Origin: Anseongella ginsenosidimutans
GTDB taxonomy: Bacteria; Bacteroidota; Bacteroidia; Sphingobacteriales; Sphingobacteriaceae
Assembly (NCBI RefSeq): GCF_008033235.1
Contig: NZ_CP042432.1
Span: forward strand, 2,170,001-2,234,000
DNA: 64,000 bases
Direction of reading: 5' to 3'
Shown here: positions 1-9,019 of the stretch, piece by piece
Numbering within the stretch: position 1 is the stretch's first letter
Layout of the letters: the number at the start of each line of letters is the position of its first letter
Position numbers and translations under genes: made by a program
Notes under the pieces: generated by a model
Told to the model about the DNA's origin: nothing
The model's database searches: none
What the model saw: the letters and a program-made list of their open reading frames with translations, nothing else

Positions 1-2
1 AT

Positions 3-1040
3 AGCAAGCTGATCAAACTGGAGACATCCGATGAGTGCATGCTTGGAAGGGTGCAAAGTGTTCAGATTTTTGATGAAAAATTATTTATCGGCGATGCAGA
101 AGGTACAGTGCTAGCCTTCGATATGGATGGACAATTCCTTTTTAAACTGGGAAATAAGGGGAAAGGGCCGGGGGAGTATATTAATGTCACCTCCTGGTAT
201 ATTGACGGAATAAAAAACCAGGTTGTATTATTAGATAACGCGCAGCATAAACTGCTCTTTTTTAGTGGGGATGGAGAGTTTGTGTCGGAAGAGAATTTCT
301 CATCGGTTTATTCCTCCGATGCGGTGCCTGCAGGGAAAAGCCAGGTGATCTTTTATAACGATTTTAACCATGCAAACAGGGACACTCCCTTTGCTTTAAT
401 GGTTTATGACCTTGAATCAAAGGAGATGGTAGCGACCGCCTTTCCGATCGAATGGGTAGAACCCGGATCTTATTTGAGTGAATCACCTTTTGCCAAGGAC
501 GGGAATAACATTTATTTTAAGCAATGCCACTCCTACCAAGTTTTCCGGATTAATACGGCCAGTAATACAGGCGGTATCGATATTCAACCCTATTTTGAAG
601 TTGATTTTGGTGAACAGAACCTGCCTGCCGGCTTTATGACGAAGGAATTTGACAATAAGCGAATGGATATGGTGGAAAATGAAATTTACAAGCAGAAAAA
701 GTATATAAGGAATGTTGAGTACGATATGACGACTGACTATGTATTGTATTCTTTTTCGGTGGGCCGGAACGTTTTTTATGGAATCTATTCAAAATCAGAC
801 CGGAAGAATATACTGTTTAACGGTACCAAAAATGACGTTTATCATTTACCGACATTTGGCATAAAGCTACTGCCGAACAATATGGCCTATGCTGTCGTTT
901 ACCCTGAATTTGTATATAGCGCTAGGGAGAGCTATTTGAAAAATGACCATGAAATGCCGGCAAAGATGAAAAACTACCTGGATGAAGTAGCAATTTCTGA
1001 TAATCCCTCGATTATTATTGGAAAAATGGACCTGAACTAA
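3..1040 (+). CDS. 6-bladed beta-propeller protein (5' end outside window)
   Basis: The frame is already open at the first bases and no initiator is needed before the ATG at 39, so the gene almost certainly begins upstream of the window; no signal peptide is visible. The visible part is about 345 residues and contains propeller-like repeats: a blade ending in FDMDGQFLFKLGNKGKGPGEY, close to the GrGPgEY motif typical of the Bacteroidota 6-bladed beta-propeller families (DUF4934/DUF5128/BF3164-like). A second, divergent protein with the same motif lies convergently at 1122-2297. The family is usually a surface or periplasmic lipoprotein of unknown ligand. Family assignment is by motif; function is not known. 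Confidence 0.7.
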   Translation, partial: SKLIKLETSDECMLGRVQSVQIFDEKLFIGDAEGTVLAFDMDGQFLFKLGNKGKGPGEYINVTSWYIDGIKNQVVLLDNAQHKLLFFSGDGEFVSEENFSSVYSSDAVPAGKSQVIFYNDFNHANRDTPFALMVYDLESKEMVATAFPIEWVEPGSYLSESPFAKDGNNIYFKQCHSYQVFRINTASNTGGIDIQPYFEVDFGEQNLPAGFMTKEFDNKRMDMVENEIYKQKKYIRNVEYDMTTDYVLYSFSVGRNVFYGIYSKSDRKNILFNGTKNDVYHLPTFGIKLLPNNMAYAVVYPEFVYSARESYLKNDHEMPAKMKNYLDEVAISDNPSIIIGKMDLN

Positions 1041-1121
1041 GGGATCAGCGGTGAACACGACGGACAATGAAAGAGTTGGCCCCTGCATGCAAGACCATAG
1101 TCCCTCCCCATCTCCCGACTT

Positions 1122-2297
1122 TTAAAAAGCCCCCGGAGGTTTCACTTCGTAAATAAACAAAACCGGATTATCGCTGGCCTTAATCTTTGATGACAAGTCA
1201 TATAATGGGAGTTTTTGAGAAGACCGCTTTTTCAGGAGCCGTTCATGTGTTTTAATCGTGGCTGCGTATTCGATAAAGGCAATCTTGTTGGCGTCCACTG
1301 GCAGATAGTTCGATAGTGTAAAGTTAAACCGGTCGTTTGTTATACTTTTGAAGCCCTGCAATTCCTGCTTCTGTTTGTCATAAAGGAAAATACCCAGGTT
1401 GGTTTGAAATAGCAACAGCTGTTCGGTGTCAATAACATCGTAAATGGAATAGACATAATATTGGGCCTGGATTTCATCAACTGCGTCCTCCGGCGAATGA
1501 GCGTTAAACAGATTGTCAGGAATAGTATGCGGGCCGAAATCAATTGCATATTTAACGGAAATCTCGTTTTCACGGATGCTGTAAATACGGTTATCGAACC
1601 TTTTCGTGAAAAACAGCGAAGAATTTTTGTTTAGAAGCTGTCCTCTGTGAGAAAGGAACTTATTTATGGACGTGTAGTCGGGATTTATCGGCAAATGTCG
1701 TTCTATTATATTTCCCTCTGCATCCAATACCTCCAGGTGAAAGGGATTCGGCTCGTTGTTAAAAGCTTCAAAATTCCGACAGTAATAGTAGTTGCCGTCT
1801 CTGACGGCTTCGAGGTATAATTTTTTTGTATGAATTTCCTTTACAAATTTTCCTGAGTAGTCGTAGATCTGAATTTTATAGGGCTTGTCGCACAGAAGAA
1901 GAATCTGTTTGTTGATTCTGTCCAGAAAGAAACTGGTGAGCTGGAGGTATTCATTAGGGCCGCGGCCTATACGTTGAATATGGTTGAGGTATTTTCCATC
2001 CGTATTAAAGATCACGAGTTTTTTTAAGCCTTTATCGAATATAAACAACAGGCTGTCATCTAACCTGATAGTTTCTGCGCGCCTGATCAGCGATTCCTCC
2101 CTTGTTTCCAGGTAAATTGGACGGTAAGCTTCAAAATAGGCGCTGTCGATTACACTCCTTTCATACTTATCCAAAGAAATCGCGATTGCCTCCGAATCGG
2201 ACACCGGGGATGAATCCGAAGAACCGGTAGCGCAGGATACACTTAATCCTGCAATTAAAACGAGTAATGCAGCGATTAAATATGAGTGGATCTTCAA
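1122..2297 (-). CDS. 6-bladed beta-propeller lipoprotein
   Basis: A 391-residue exported lipoprotein. Residues 1-21 form a signal peptide ending in a lipobox (LSVSC, Cys22). Around residues 60-150 lies the hallmark segment in which a line about free-form data ('IFNTDGKYLNHI') is followed by GRGPNEYLQL, the GrGPgEY signature of Bacteroidota 6-bladed beta-propellers. No catalytic motif is seen. The start codon is TTG and overlaps the TGA stop of the small membrane protein upstream (2294-2479), so the two are probably translationally coupled. It converges on the related gene at 3-1040. Likely anchored in the outer membrane or facing the periplasm; ligand unknown. Confidence 0.78.
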   Translation of the reverse strand: MKIHSYLIAALLVLIAGLSVSCATGSSDSSPVSDSEAIAISLDKYERSVIDSAYFEAYRPIYLETREESLIRRAETIRLDDSLLFIFDKGLKKLVIFNTDGKYLNHIQRIGRGPNEYLQLTSFFLDRINKQILLLCDKPYKIQIYDYSGKFVKEIHTKKLYLEAVRDGNYYYCRNFEAFNNEPNPFHLEVLDAEGNIIERHLPINPDYTSINKFLSHRGQLLNKNSSLFFTKRFDNRIYSIRENEISVKYAIDFGPHTIPDNLFNAHSPEDAVDEIQAQYYVYSIYDVIDTEQLLLFQTNLGIFLYDKQKQELQGFKSITNDRFNFTLSNYLPVDANKIAFIEYAATIKTHERLLKKRSSQKLPLYDLSSKIKASDNPVLFIYEVKPPGAF

Positions 2298-2479
2298 GCA
2301 CTTCTACCGCTAGCGTCAAACATCCTTACGATCGCATAGCTAAGCGGAAGTACCAGGCTTATTACGATTTCTTTTGTTTCGAAATGAAAATTGAATATGA
2401 TAATGGATAGTCCGCATAGGAACCATAAAACGCCGGTTGCCAGGAAAAAATTCCTGAAAAGATCACCTAATTTTTGCAT
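2294..2479 (-). CDS. small two-helix membrane protein, hypothetical
   Basis: A 61-residue hydrophobic protein with two predicted membrane segments, roughly residues 10-30 (FFLATGVLWFLCGLSIIIF) and 37-52. The ATG sits just inside the IS1595-type element's flank and the stop overlaps the TTG start of the beta-propeller lipoprotein, which suggests one transcript. I recognise no family. Coding status rests on the tight overlap, the plausible membrane topology and the absence of a competing frame. Confidence 0.5.
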   Translation of the reverse strand: MQKLGDLFRNFFLATGVLWFLCGLSIIIFNFHFETKEIVISLVLPLSYAIVRMFDASGRSA

Positions 2480-2524
2480 GTTCGTATTTGTTACTCAAAT
2501 TTTGTTTCGTTTAAATATATAATT

Positions 2525-3529
2525 AAATGATTATCCGCAATTATACCTGGCCTTTCCGTACCATGTATCGGCAACAGCAGCAACTATAAGCCGATCAAAC
2601 AACTCTTTCCCAAAGTAGCGTCGGTTGACTTTATAGCAGAACTCATCGAGGTAGTTCTGAAGGTAGTCTGCTTTCACCTGATGGTTGATGCCCAAAAGGG
2701 CACGTTTAGCATTACTGATCATCGTATGCACCCAGGGTAGTACCTTGGAGGCTTCCTCAGGCTTAACGGTTCTCCGGACATGTTTGGAGACAATTTCGCT
2801 CAGTCTGTTAAAACCGCGCCACCCATCGCTCTTGATGGTCGTCACCGCCCGGGTACCACCCTGAACGGCTTGATTTACCGTAAGTGCTGAACTGTCAGGC
2901 ACCACCACCATTTTCACGTAACGGAATGAAGATGATTTCTTATGCTTCTTGGGACGGCCTACTTTGGGTTCCACCTTGGCCATGACCACGACTTTGCTCT
3001 GCCCCTGGCTGCCACGGCCTCTTTTGGGAGGTTCATCGTCTTTCTCCTCTGAATGGGTCTTGAAAAAAGCATCATCCAATTCCACCACCCCTTCAAAATC
3101 ATACTGCTCATCCCGAATGCCCATTACCGAGCGCAGCTTGTGCATCATGGCCCAAATGGGCTCATACCGTTTATGACCCAGCTGGCGCTGAAGTTCCAAT
3201 GCCGAAATCCCCTTCTTGGTCATCGTCATCAGGTAAATCGCATATAACCAGTATTGAAACGGAAGTTTGGAACTTTCCATCACCGTTCCGCTACGAAGCG
3301 TTAGCCGATAACGGCAGCGTTTACAGTCGTGCGAATTGTAGGTCGTATTCCAATAATGCTCCCGGCTACCACATTTCTTACACACGATGCCCTGACGTTC
3401 CTTTATTGCTCTAAAATGAGCAATGCAGCTCGCCTCGTCAGGATACCGTTTTACAAACTCTATAAAATTCATAATCGCTTCTTTGATGCCCTAATATAAG
3501 CATTTAGGTAGTATTACGGACAATCATTT
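2525..3529 (-). mobile_element. IS1595-family insertion sequence (about 1005 bp)
   Basis: The transposase gene is bracketed by 24-bp terminal inverted repeats at 2525-2548 (starting AAATGATTATCCGCAATTAT) and 3506-3529 (complement starting AAATGATTGTCCGTAATACT); 20 of 24 positions match. The transposase stop codon lies inside the left repeat. A 6-bp direct repeat ATAATT abuts both ends (2519-2524 and 3530-3535). IS1595 elements normally duplicate 8 bp, so the true duplication may be longer and masked by the AT-rich target. The single ORF is full length, so the element may still be active. Confidence 0.85.
2531..3472 (-). CDS. IS1595 family (ISXO2-like) transposase
   Basis: A 313-residue transposase. 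Residues 30-60 form a zinc ribbon with two CxxC pairs (CKKCGSREH and CKRCRY). A helical DNA-binding segment follows (SALELQRQLGHKRYEPIWAMMHKLR). The ISXO2-like catalytic domain begins at VVELDDAFF (first acidic residue); the second Asp is in TTIKSDGWRGF, and the third conserved block reads HTMISNAKRALLGINHQV, which carries the Asn that replaces Glu in many members of this family. The length is normal for the family. Its gene fills almost the whole element between the inverted repeats. All key residues are present, so I see no sign of decay. Confidence 0.92.
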   Translation of the reverse strand: MNFIEFVKRYPDEASCIAHFRAIKERQGIVCKKCGSREHYWNTTYNSHDCKRCRYRLTLRSGTVMESSKLPFQYWLYAIYLMTMTKKGISALELQRQLGHKRYEPIWAMMHKLRSVMGIRDEQYDFEGVVELDDAFFKTHSEEKDDEPPKRGRGSQGQSKVVVMAKVEPKVGRPKKHKKSSSFRYVKMVVVPDSSALTVNQAVQGGTRAVTTIKSDGWRGFNRLSEIVSKHVRRTVKPEEASKVLPWVHTMISNAKRALLGINHQVKADYLQNYLDEFCYKVNRRYFGKELFDRLIVAAVADTWYGKARYNCG

Positions 3530-3608
3530 ATAATTATTTACGTGGTTTTTCAATGAAAAATTACGACATTGATTTAATTGCACGACTGTCTGATGTATAG
3601 GAAACGCG

Positions 3609-3646
3609 TGTCCGATTCCGGACACGCTCCTGTTCGCAGGCGGACA
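3609..3646 (+). promoter_or_regulatory. two tandem palindromes, candidate sigma-54 enhancer sites
   Basis: Two palindromes share one design: TGTCCG-ATTC-CGGACA (3609-3624, perfect, extended to a 9-bp arm at 3606-3627) and TGTTCG-CAGG-CGGACA (3631-3646, one mismatch). Their centres are 22 bp apart, two helical turns, as expected for adjacent activator dimers. They lie about 60-80 bp upstream of a sigma-54-like promoter and of the permease gene. Binding by an NtrC-type response regulator is inference; no regulator gene is adjacent. Confidence 0.55.
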
Positions 3647-3697
3647 CGGCGCCCATAGAAACAAGGTTTATTGCCTCCGTGCGGACGTTTTTTCGCC

Positions 3698-3713
3698 TGG
3701 CCGCGTTATTGCT
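3698..3713 (+). promoter_or_regulatory. candidate sigma-54 promoter of the FtsX-type permease
   Basis: TGGCCGCGTTATTGCT matches the sigma-54 -24/-12 pattern TGGCAC-N5-TTGCW at the invariant GG and GC dinucleotides, which have the required spacing, and at TTGCT. Three positions of the -24 element deviate. The predicted transcript would begin near 3723, some 13 bases before the ATG at 3736. Confidence 0.5.
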
Positions 3714-3735
3714 TCTTCCTGGAAAACGCTAAACC

Positions 3736-6114
3736 ATGCTAAGGAATTACTTCAGAAGCGCCCTTAGAACTCTTTGGAAGAATAAGGTGTTCAGCCTGAT
3801 TAATATAGCCGGGCTATCGCTGGGGATGGCCAGTATTGCTACGCTGGCCGTATTGGTCAACCAATATGTCAGCACCGATGATTTCTTCGCAAATAAAGAG
3901 CGGATGTATTACCTGAAAACCTTTACGCCGGACGGTCAAAGCTACCGGCAGACAACCTTTCCCTTGCTTTATGAAATTGAGCGTACTTGCCCGGAGGTGG
4001 CGGCGGTGACGCATTGGCAGGGGTATGACGCGCCCTGGTTAACGTTTGGCGAAAAGGAGATACAGGAGCAGACATATTATGTAGATACGGCGTTTTTGGA
4101 GGTGCTTTCTTTTCCGATGAAGGAAGGAAATGCGGCGACGGCCCTGGATAAGGAATATTCGGTGGTCATCAGCGAAAGGGTTCGTCAGCAATTATTCGGA
4201 GAGGAACCGGCTGCGGGCAAGTTTATTTCCGTGAACGATACGCTCCAGGTAAGCGTAACGGGAGTTATAGCGATCCCGCCAAATTCCTCGTTAAAAGGCG
4301 ATGTGTTTTTCCCGATGGAATTCCTGAAAGGGCAGGTGCAAGGTTTTGATGAAATGGCCAACTGGTACAACACCTTCGCCGAGAGCTACCTGCTGCTGCA
4401 TCCGGATGCGGACATTGAACAATTGAACGCAAAGATCAATGGGTTAGTGCAGCGGTTTTATCATGAGGGCCACCGGGATGCGGAGGTAAGGGTAGCGCCG
4501 TTCAGCGACCTGAAAACGGAATCGGGAGATCTCGTGCAGAAAATAATTATCGGGGCGGGCGCATCGGCCGGGTTTATCCTGCTGATCATGGTCATTAACC
4601 TGATCAACCTGAACATGGCAACGGCCCTGGGGAGATCAAGGGAAGTAGCTGTTCGCCGAATAATCGGGTCCGGAAAAGGAACGATCGCGCTGCAGTTTTG
4701 CCTTGAGAACGCCTTGCTGATGGTCGCGTCCCTGGCGATTGCCTTCGGCGTTTTCAAAGGGATTTTGCTTCCCTGGACCAGCGAGATCGTGGGAGGTCAG
4801 CTGGGAGAACTTTATTTCCGGGAAGGCCAGGCGCTGCGTGTTTCCCTGCTAATGCTGCTGGTGGCTTGCTTCGTTGTATTGATCGCCGCGGGCCTGCCCG
4901 CTATGCGCTTAACCTCCCTGAAAGTAACCGAGGCGGTAAAAGGCCTTCGTGCCAGGGGGAACTATAGTTTACGGAACGTTTTTATTACACTGCAATTCGC
5001 TCTGGGGATCGTATTTCTTTGTATCGCTGTGGTACTCAACAGGCAGATCCATTACATGAAAGCGGCGGCTCCGGGGTTTAACAAAGAGAATTTGGCAGTG
5101 GTTGACCTGGACCTTGCTTTCAGGAACCGGGAACAGGCTGCAGGCCGCCTGAACGGTGTGCTGGCGGATCTGCGGGCAAACCCTTATGTGGAAGGTTTTT
5201 CCACTTCACAGGTAATACCTACGCGTTATGATCAGAATTACAATCAGTTCATGGAGCCGGGCGGGAATAAAGAGGTTCATCTGCGGCAGGTGACCGTTGA
5301 CGCCGGATTCGTATCTGCCTTCCAGATTCCCATTGTGGAAGGGCGGAATTTCAATGATGAACTGGAGGCCACCGAAGGAAATAAAGTGATCATCAATGAA
5401 ACGGCCGTCAAGGAATTCGGCTGGTCCGAACCCATCGGCAAGACGCTTGTCGAGGGGAGCAATACAAGAAACACCTTAACGGTCATTGGAGTGATGAAAG
5501 ACTTTCATTACAATAACCTGAAAGATCCCGTAGAGCCGCTGCTGCATTGGTATGGGGGGAAACAAGGCCTGAACTACAACCGGTACCTCAGTATCCGGGT
5601 AGGCGGCGGGCATTCGGCGGAAGTGCTGGCCGGCCTGGAACATGCATTTGCCGGAATACCTTCGCGAAAAGCCTTTTCCTTTCAACATATGAGCGATCTG
5701 GTGGACAAACAGTACTCCCTGGTGGAAGGCATACTCCGGATCACCAGCTACGTGGCGGTGCTTGCTATTCTTATTGCCTGCATGGGCATCCTTGGATTGG
5801 TGGTGCTGGTTGCCCGGCATCGCACCCGGGAAATCGGCATCCGGAAAGTCCTGGGCGCCACCGTGGCCAGTGTGGTTGCCCTGCTCGCGCGGGATTTTGT
5901 GAAGCTGGTGCTGATCGCCGTATTGATCGCAACGCCTTTAGCCTGGTACCTGATGCAGAAATGGCTCGAAGACTTTGCCTACCATGTTGATATCCACTGG
6001 TGGATGTTCGCGCTCGCCGGCCTGCTGGCGGTGCTGATCGCCTTGCTGACGGTGAGCTTCCAATCGATAAAAGCGGCCCTGGTGAACCCGGTGAATTCCC
6101 TGCGATCGGAATAA
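3736..6114 (+). CDS. ABC transporter permease, FtsX/MacB type
   Basis: A 792-residue inner-membrane protein of the large duplicated FtsX/MacB permease type common in Bacteroidota. It starts with LRNYFRSALRTLWKNKVFSLINIAGL, the usual N-terminal helix, followed by a MacB-like periplasmic domain (about 45-250) and a block of three helices (about 270-400). The second half repeats this: a helix at YSLRNVFITLQFALGIV, a periplasmic domain (about 450-670) and three C-terminal helices. The segment RTREIGIRKVLGATV is the characteristic cytoplasmic coupling loop. Such permeases need an ATPase, and none is adjacent. They probably move lipids, peptides or lipoproteins rather than importing substrate. The upstream region carries sigma-54-type sites. 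A 14-bp GC palindrome lies between its stop and the convergent gene. Confidence 0.88.
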   Translation: MLRNYFRSALRTLWKNKVFSLINIAGLSLGMASIATLAVLVNQYVSTDDFFANKERMYYLKTFTPDGQSYRQTTFPLLYEIERTCPEVAAVTHWQGYDAPWLTFGEKEIQEQTYYVDTAFLEVLSFPMKEGNAATALDKEYSVVISERVRQQLFGEEPAAGKFISVNDTLQVSVTGVIAIPPNSSLKGDVFFPMEFLKGQVQGFDEMANWYNTFAESYLLLHPDADIEQLNAKINGLVQRFYHEGHRDAEVRVAPFSDLKTESGDLVQKIIIGAGASAGFILLIMVINLINLNMATALGRSREVAVRRIIGSGKGTIALQFCLENALLMVASLAIAFGVFKGILLPWTSEIVGGQLGELYFREGQALRVSLLMLLVACFVVLIAAGLPAMRLTSLKVTEAVKGLRARGNYSLRNVFITLQFALGIVFLCIAVVLNRQIHYMKAAAPGFNKENLAVVDLDLAFRNREQAAGRLNGVLADLRANPYVEGFSTSQVIPTRYDQNYNQFMEPGGNKEVHLRQVTVDAGFVSAFQIPIVEGRNFNDELEATEGNKVIINETAVKEFGWSEPIGKTLVEGSNTRNTLTVIGVMKDFHYNNLKDPVEPLLHWYGGKQGLNYNRYLSIRVGGGHSAEVLAGLEHAFAGIPSRKAFSFQHMSDLVDKQYSLVEGILRITSYVAVLAILIACMGILGLVVLVARHRTREIGIRKVLGATVASVVALLARDFVKLVLIAVLIATPLAWYLMQKWLEDFAYHVDIHWWMFALAGLLAVLIALLTVSFQSIKAALVNPVNSLRSE

Positions 6115-6129
6115 GAAGAGCCCCGGGGC

Positions 6130-8847
6130 TCAGCCGCCTCTGAAATTACGGATACTATAGGTAAAGGAGAGCATGAAGAATTGCTGCAGCATATTGGTGC
6201 GTTGATCTTCAATATACAACTCGGTCACATTCCTTTCGATGCTGTTATTTTGTTTCAGCAGGTCATTGACCGCCAAACAGATTTCGCCTCGGTCGCGTTC
6301 AAACAGCAGTTTGCTGATACTCAGGTTCCAGAGGAGAAAGTTACTGTCGTAACCTGCCGATGTGCCTGCATTTACACGATGATTCAATTCGGTTCGGAAA
6401 ACGACACCTTTCCCAAATACAAAGTTGCCCCTGAAGTGAGTTGACTGGTTAAAATAATTTGTATTCAGCTGCGGGCGAACGGTGTTTTCAACAATGCGAT
6501 AGGCGGAACGGGTGGATATGTTAAAATCGACTTTTTCGCTGATATTGCTGCTCAGGGAAATGCCGAGCCCAAAGTTATTGGTACTGGAAAAGGTTAGTTC
6601 ATTATTGATCATGCCCGGCCTCCTGAAATAACCGGCCGAGCCGTTCAATTCAAGATTAGAAGCAATGAAAGGAACAGGTTGCCCATAGCTGACATGTGTT
6701 CGGACATCCCAGTTGCCTTCAGCAAGGTTCACCGGCCGGGTGAATTGTGAGCCTCGTTCCAGGACAATGTCTTTGCTGAGCTGTATGGGTTCTTCGGCAA
6801 TGATCGTGCTGTTTGAAATCGTGTTTTTAGTGACGGAACCCTCAATCCGTGCATAAAATAGTTTGTTCGTTTCCGCGTCAAAGCTTTTGTAGCGCAGGTA
6901 AAGCTGGTTCCGGTAAGATTGACGTAATTCCGAGTTGCCGGTACGTATGTGCAGGGGGTTGGCATTGTGAATCACTTCCTGCAGCTGACCCATAGATGGT
7001 TCGTCTGTGTCTGTCCGGTAATCCAGCCGGAGGTTTTCGGATTCCGAAAACCGGTATTCCACTTCTACAGATGGAAGCAGGCTGTGGAACGTACGCTCCA
7101 TATTGTATGGTTTGGGGAATACCTGGCTGTTTTCCAGGCTGGCCTGCTGGTATTCCGCTTCCAGTTCCACATTCAGTTGCTTAGTGCTGTACTGGTAGCC
7201 GGCTTCTATTTCCTGGCTTATGTAGTTGTTTTCAAATGTATTGCTAAGCAAGGTATCCAAAAGGGTATAATCGCCTGTTTCGGCTGCAAGATTGAATGCC
7301 TGCTCGTCCGAACGGTTCCGGTTATTGCCTGCGCCATACTCTATTTCTATTCTTGCGTTGTCTCCAACCGGCTCGGTGTAGGAGAAATTAAGATCCCAGG
7401 AAACCTGCCGGTTGTCAGGGTTTATAAACTGGTCCAATGTTTCATGAGGATCCTCACGGCTAAAAAAGGTGTTGTCTGCAAGGCGGAACGTTTCGCCTTG
7501 ATCCCTGTCAATCCCCGTTTCCAGCCTGGTGGAGAACGTACGGCCTTTCTTTGGAAACCGGTGACGGTAATGAATTTCGTTTTCGAATTCCAGTTCTGAC
7601 CCCTTGTAGGAGGAATTGTTTTCGGTTTGGTTAACCGGGCCCCGGTCATTGGCCGTATGTCCGAGGAAATAGGAAATGCCATGATCCTGTTCGACAGAAA
7701 AGCGGGGCTCAATTACGAGTTCGTTTTCTTCATTCGGGTCGTATTCCAGCCGCATCCGGAGCCGCTGCCCTGCCCAGGTGCTGTTCCGGTTGTTTTCTTC
7801 GGAATAAATCTGGCCGGAATCGCTGGAAAGAATGTAATCGCGGAATTGCAGGCGCTGGCTGAAGTTCTGGCGATGGTGGTAAGAATAATTGCCGCTTAAC
7901 TCAAGTTTCTCTCCCCATTCGTCATTGTAATTTACAGAAATACGGTTAGTGGTGGCGTTGCCTTCGGAGCCGCCCCGCAGTTCACCTCCTGGCGTTTCCC
8001 CTATGGAATAACCGGAAGTATTTATGTCGTTGCTTACACCGGTTACCGTGATCCTTCTCTCCTCATTAAAAAAATTTACGCTGGCCCCTGCCATGTACCG
8101 TTGGTCGGTGCCGTAACCCAGGGAGGCCTGCCCGAACTGACCGCGCCTGCGGTCGGGCTTGGTAACAATATTAATGGCCTTGGTTTTGTTTCCATCATCG
8201 AAACCGCTGAATTCAGCCTGGTCGCTTTGCTTGTCAAAGACCTGGATATTCTGAATGATTTCCGCCGGCAAATTTTTAAGCGCCGCTTCCACATCTCCCT
8301 CGAAGAAGGGTTTCCCGTCAACGAGGATTTCCTGCACCGTTTCTCCCTGTGCCTGTACCTGCCCGTTCAGGACCTGGATGCCCGGCATTTTTTCTATGAG
8401 ATTTTCAGCATTGGCGTTGTGCGATGTTTGAAAGGCGGAAGCATTAAACTGCGTGGTATCCCCCATTTGCTTTCCCATGGCAGGCGCGCCGGTCACCTGT
8501 ATGCCATCGAGGGTCAGGGATGCTTCCGGGAGAAAGATAATTCCCAGGTTCAGGTTTTGCGTGGCCCGGATCGTTTTGACAAAGGGTTCGAATCCCAGGT
8601 AATCTATCTTTATCGTGTATTCGCCGGGGAGTACCTTCTCAAAGCGAAAGGTGCCATCGGAGCCGCTGATAGCTACCATGGGTGAACTTGCGGAAGGTGT
8701 TCCGGGCTGCCCTTCCAGGCGAACCGCCGCGCCGGGGACGCCACTTGTATCCGCTTCGCTTTTTATCGAGCCGAAAAGGGAATAGGCCTGGGAGTACGCC
8801 TGGAGAACAGTCCATGAAAGAAAAAATACAAGTAAAAGAATTCTCAT
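6130..8847 (-). CDS. outer-membrane beta-barrel protein with carboxypeptidase-like domain
   Basis: A 905-residue exported outer-membrane protein. Residues 1-19 are a signal peptide ending near LQAYSQAYS. Residues 22-110 form a CarboxypepD_reg-like Ig fold (GEYTIKIDYLGFEPFVKTI). A TonB plug-like domain follows (AENLIEKMPGIQVLNGQVQA, then VQEILVDGKPFFEGD), and the remaining 650 residues are beta strands rich in aromatic and Asn residues ending in a C-terminal aromatic-containing strand. This is the TonB-dependent OMP beta-barrel family (PF14905-like), which is distinct from SusC and lacks a SusD partner here. The transported ligand is unknown. It converges on the permease gene, 16 bases apart, so the two are not co-transcribed. 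Confidence 0.85.
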   Translation of the reverse strand: MRILLLVFFLSWTVLQAYSQAYSLFGSIKSEADTSGVPGAAVRLEGQPGTPSASSPMVAISGSDGTFRFEKVLPGEYTIKIDYLGFEPFVKTIRATQNLNLGIIFLPEASLTLDGIQVTGAPAMGKQMGDTTQFNASAFQTSHNANAENLIEKMPGIQVLNGQVQAQGETVQEILVDGKPFFEGDVEAALKNLPAEIIQNIQVFDKQSDQAEFSGFDDGNKTKAINIVTKPDRRRGQFGQASLGYGTDQRYMAGASVNFFNEERRITVTGVSNDINTSGYSIGETPGGELRGGSEGNATTNRISVNYNDEWGEKLELSGNYSYHHRQNFSQRLQFRDYILSSDSGQIYSEENNRNSTWAGQRLRMRLEYDPNEENELVIEPRFSVEQDHGISYFLGHTANDRGPVNQTENNSSYKGSELEFENEIHYRHRFPKKGRTFSTRLETGIDRDQGETFRLADNTFFSREDPHETLDQFINPDNRQVSWDLNFSYTEPVGDNARIEIEYGAGNNRNRSDEQAFNLAAETGDYTLLDTLLSNTFENNYISQEIEAGYQYSTKQLNVELEAEYQQASLENSQVFPKPYNMERTFHSLLPSVEVEYRFSESENLRLDYRTDTDEPSMGQLQEVIHNANPLHIRTGNSELRQSYRNQLYLRYKSFDAETNKLFYARIEGSVTKNTISNSTIIAEEPIQLSKDIVLERGSQFTRPVNLAEGNWDVRTHVSYGQPVPFIASNLELNGSAGYFRRPGMINNELTFSSTNNFGLGISLSSNISEKVDFNISTRSAYRIVENTVRPQLNTNYFNQSTHFRGNFVFGKGVVFRTELNHRVNAGTSAGYDSNFLLWNLSISKLLFERDRGEICLAVNDLLKQNNSIERNVTELYIEDQRTNMLQQFFMLSFTYSIRNFRGG

Positions 8848-9019
8848 CGGGAATGCGCGCTTATTTAAGACAATTATACATAATTCTTCCGATGTGCCTG
8901 GTGATTACTACTGCTGTCATGGCGGCACAACTATTGCGACCTTTTGGCTGGCAGCAAAATCCTGCCTGCCGGCAAATCCTGCCTGCGAACAGAATTTTTG
9001 AAATCAACCATACAAAAAC

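Noticed and set aside
6949-7599. A long plus-strand frame inside the outer-membrane beta-barrel gene
   Set aside because: Composition is typical of an antisense shadow, and the barrel protein is continuous across it.
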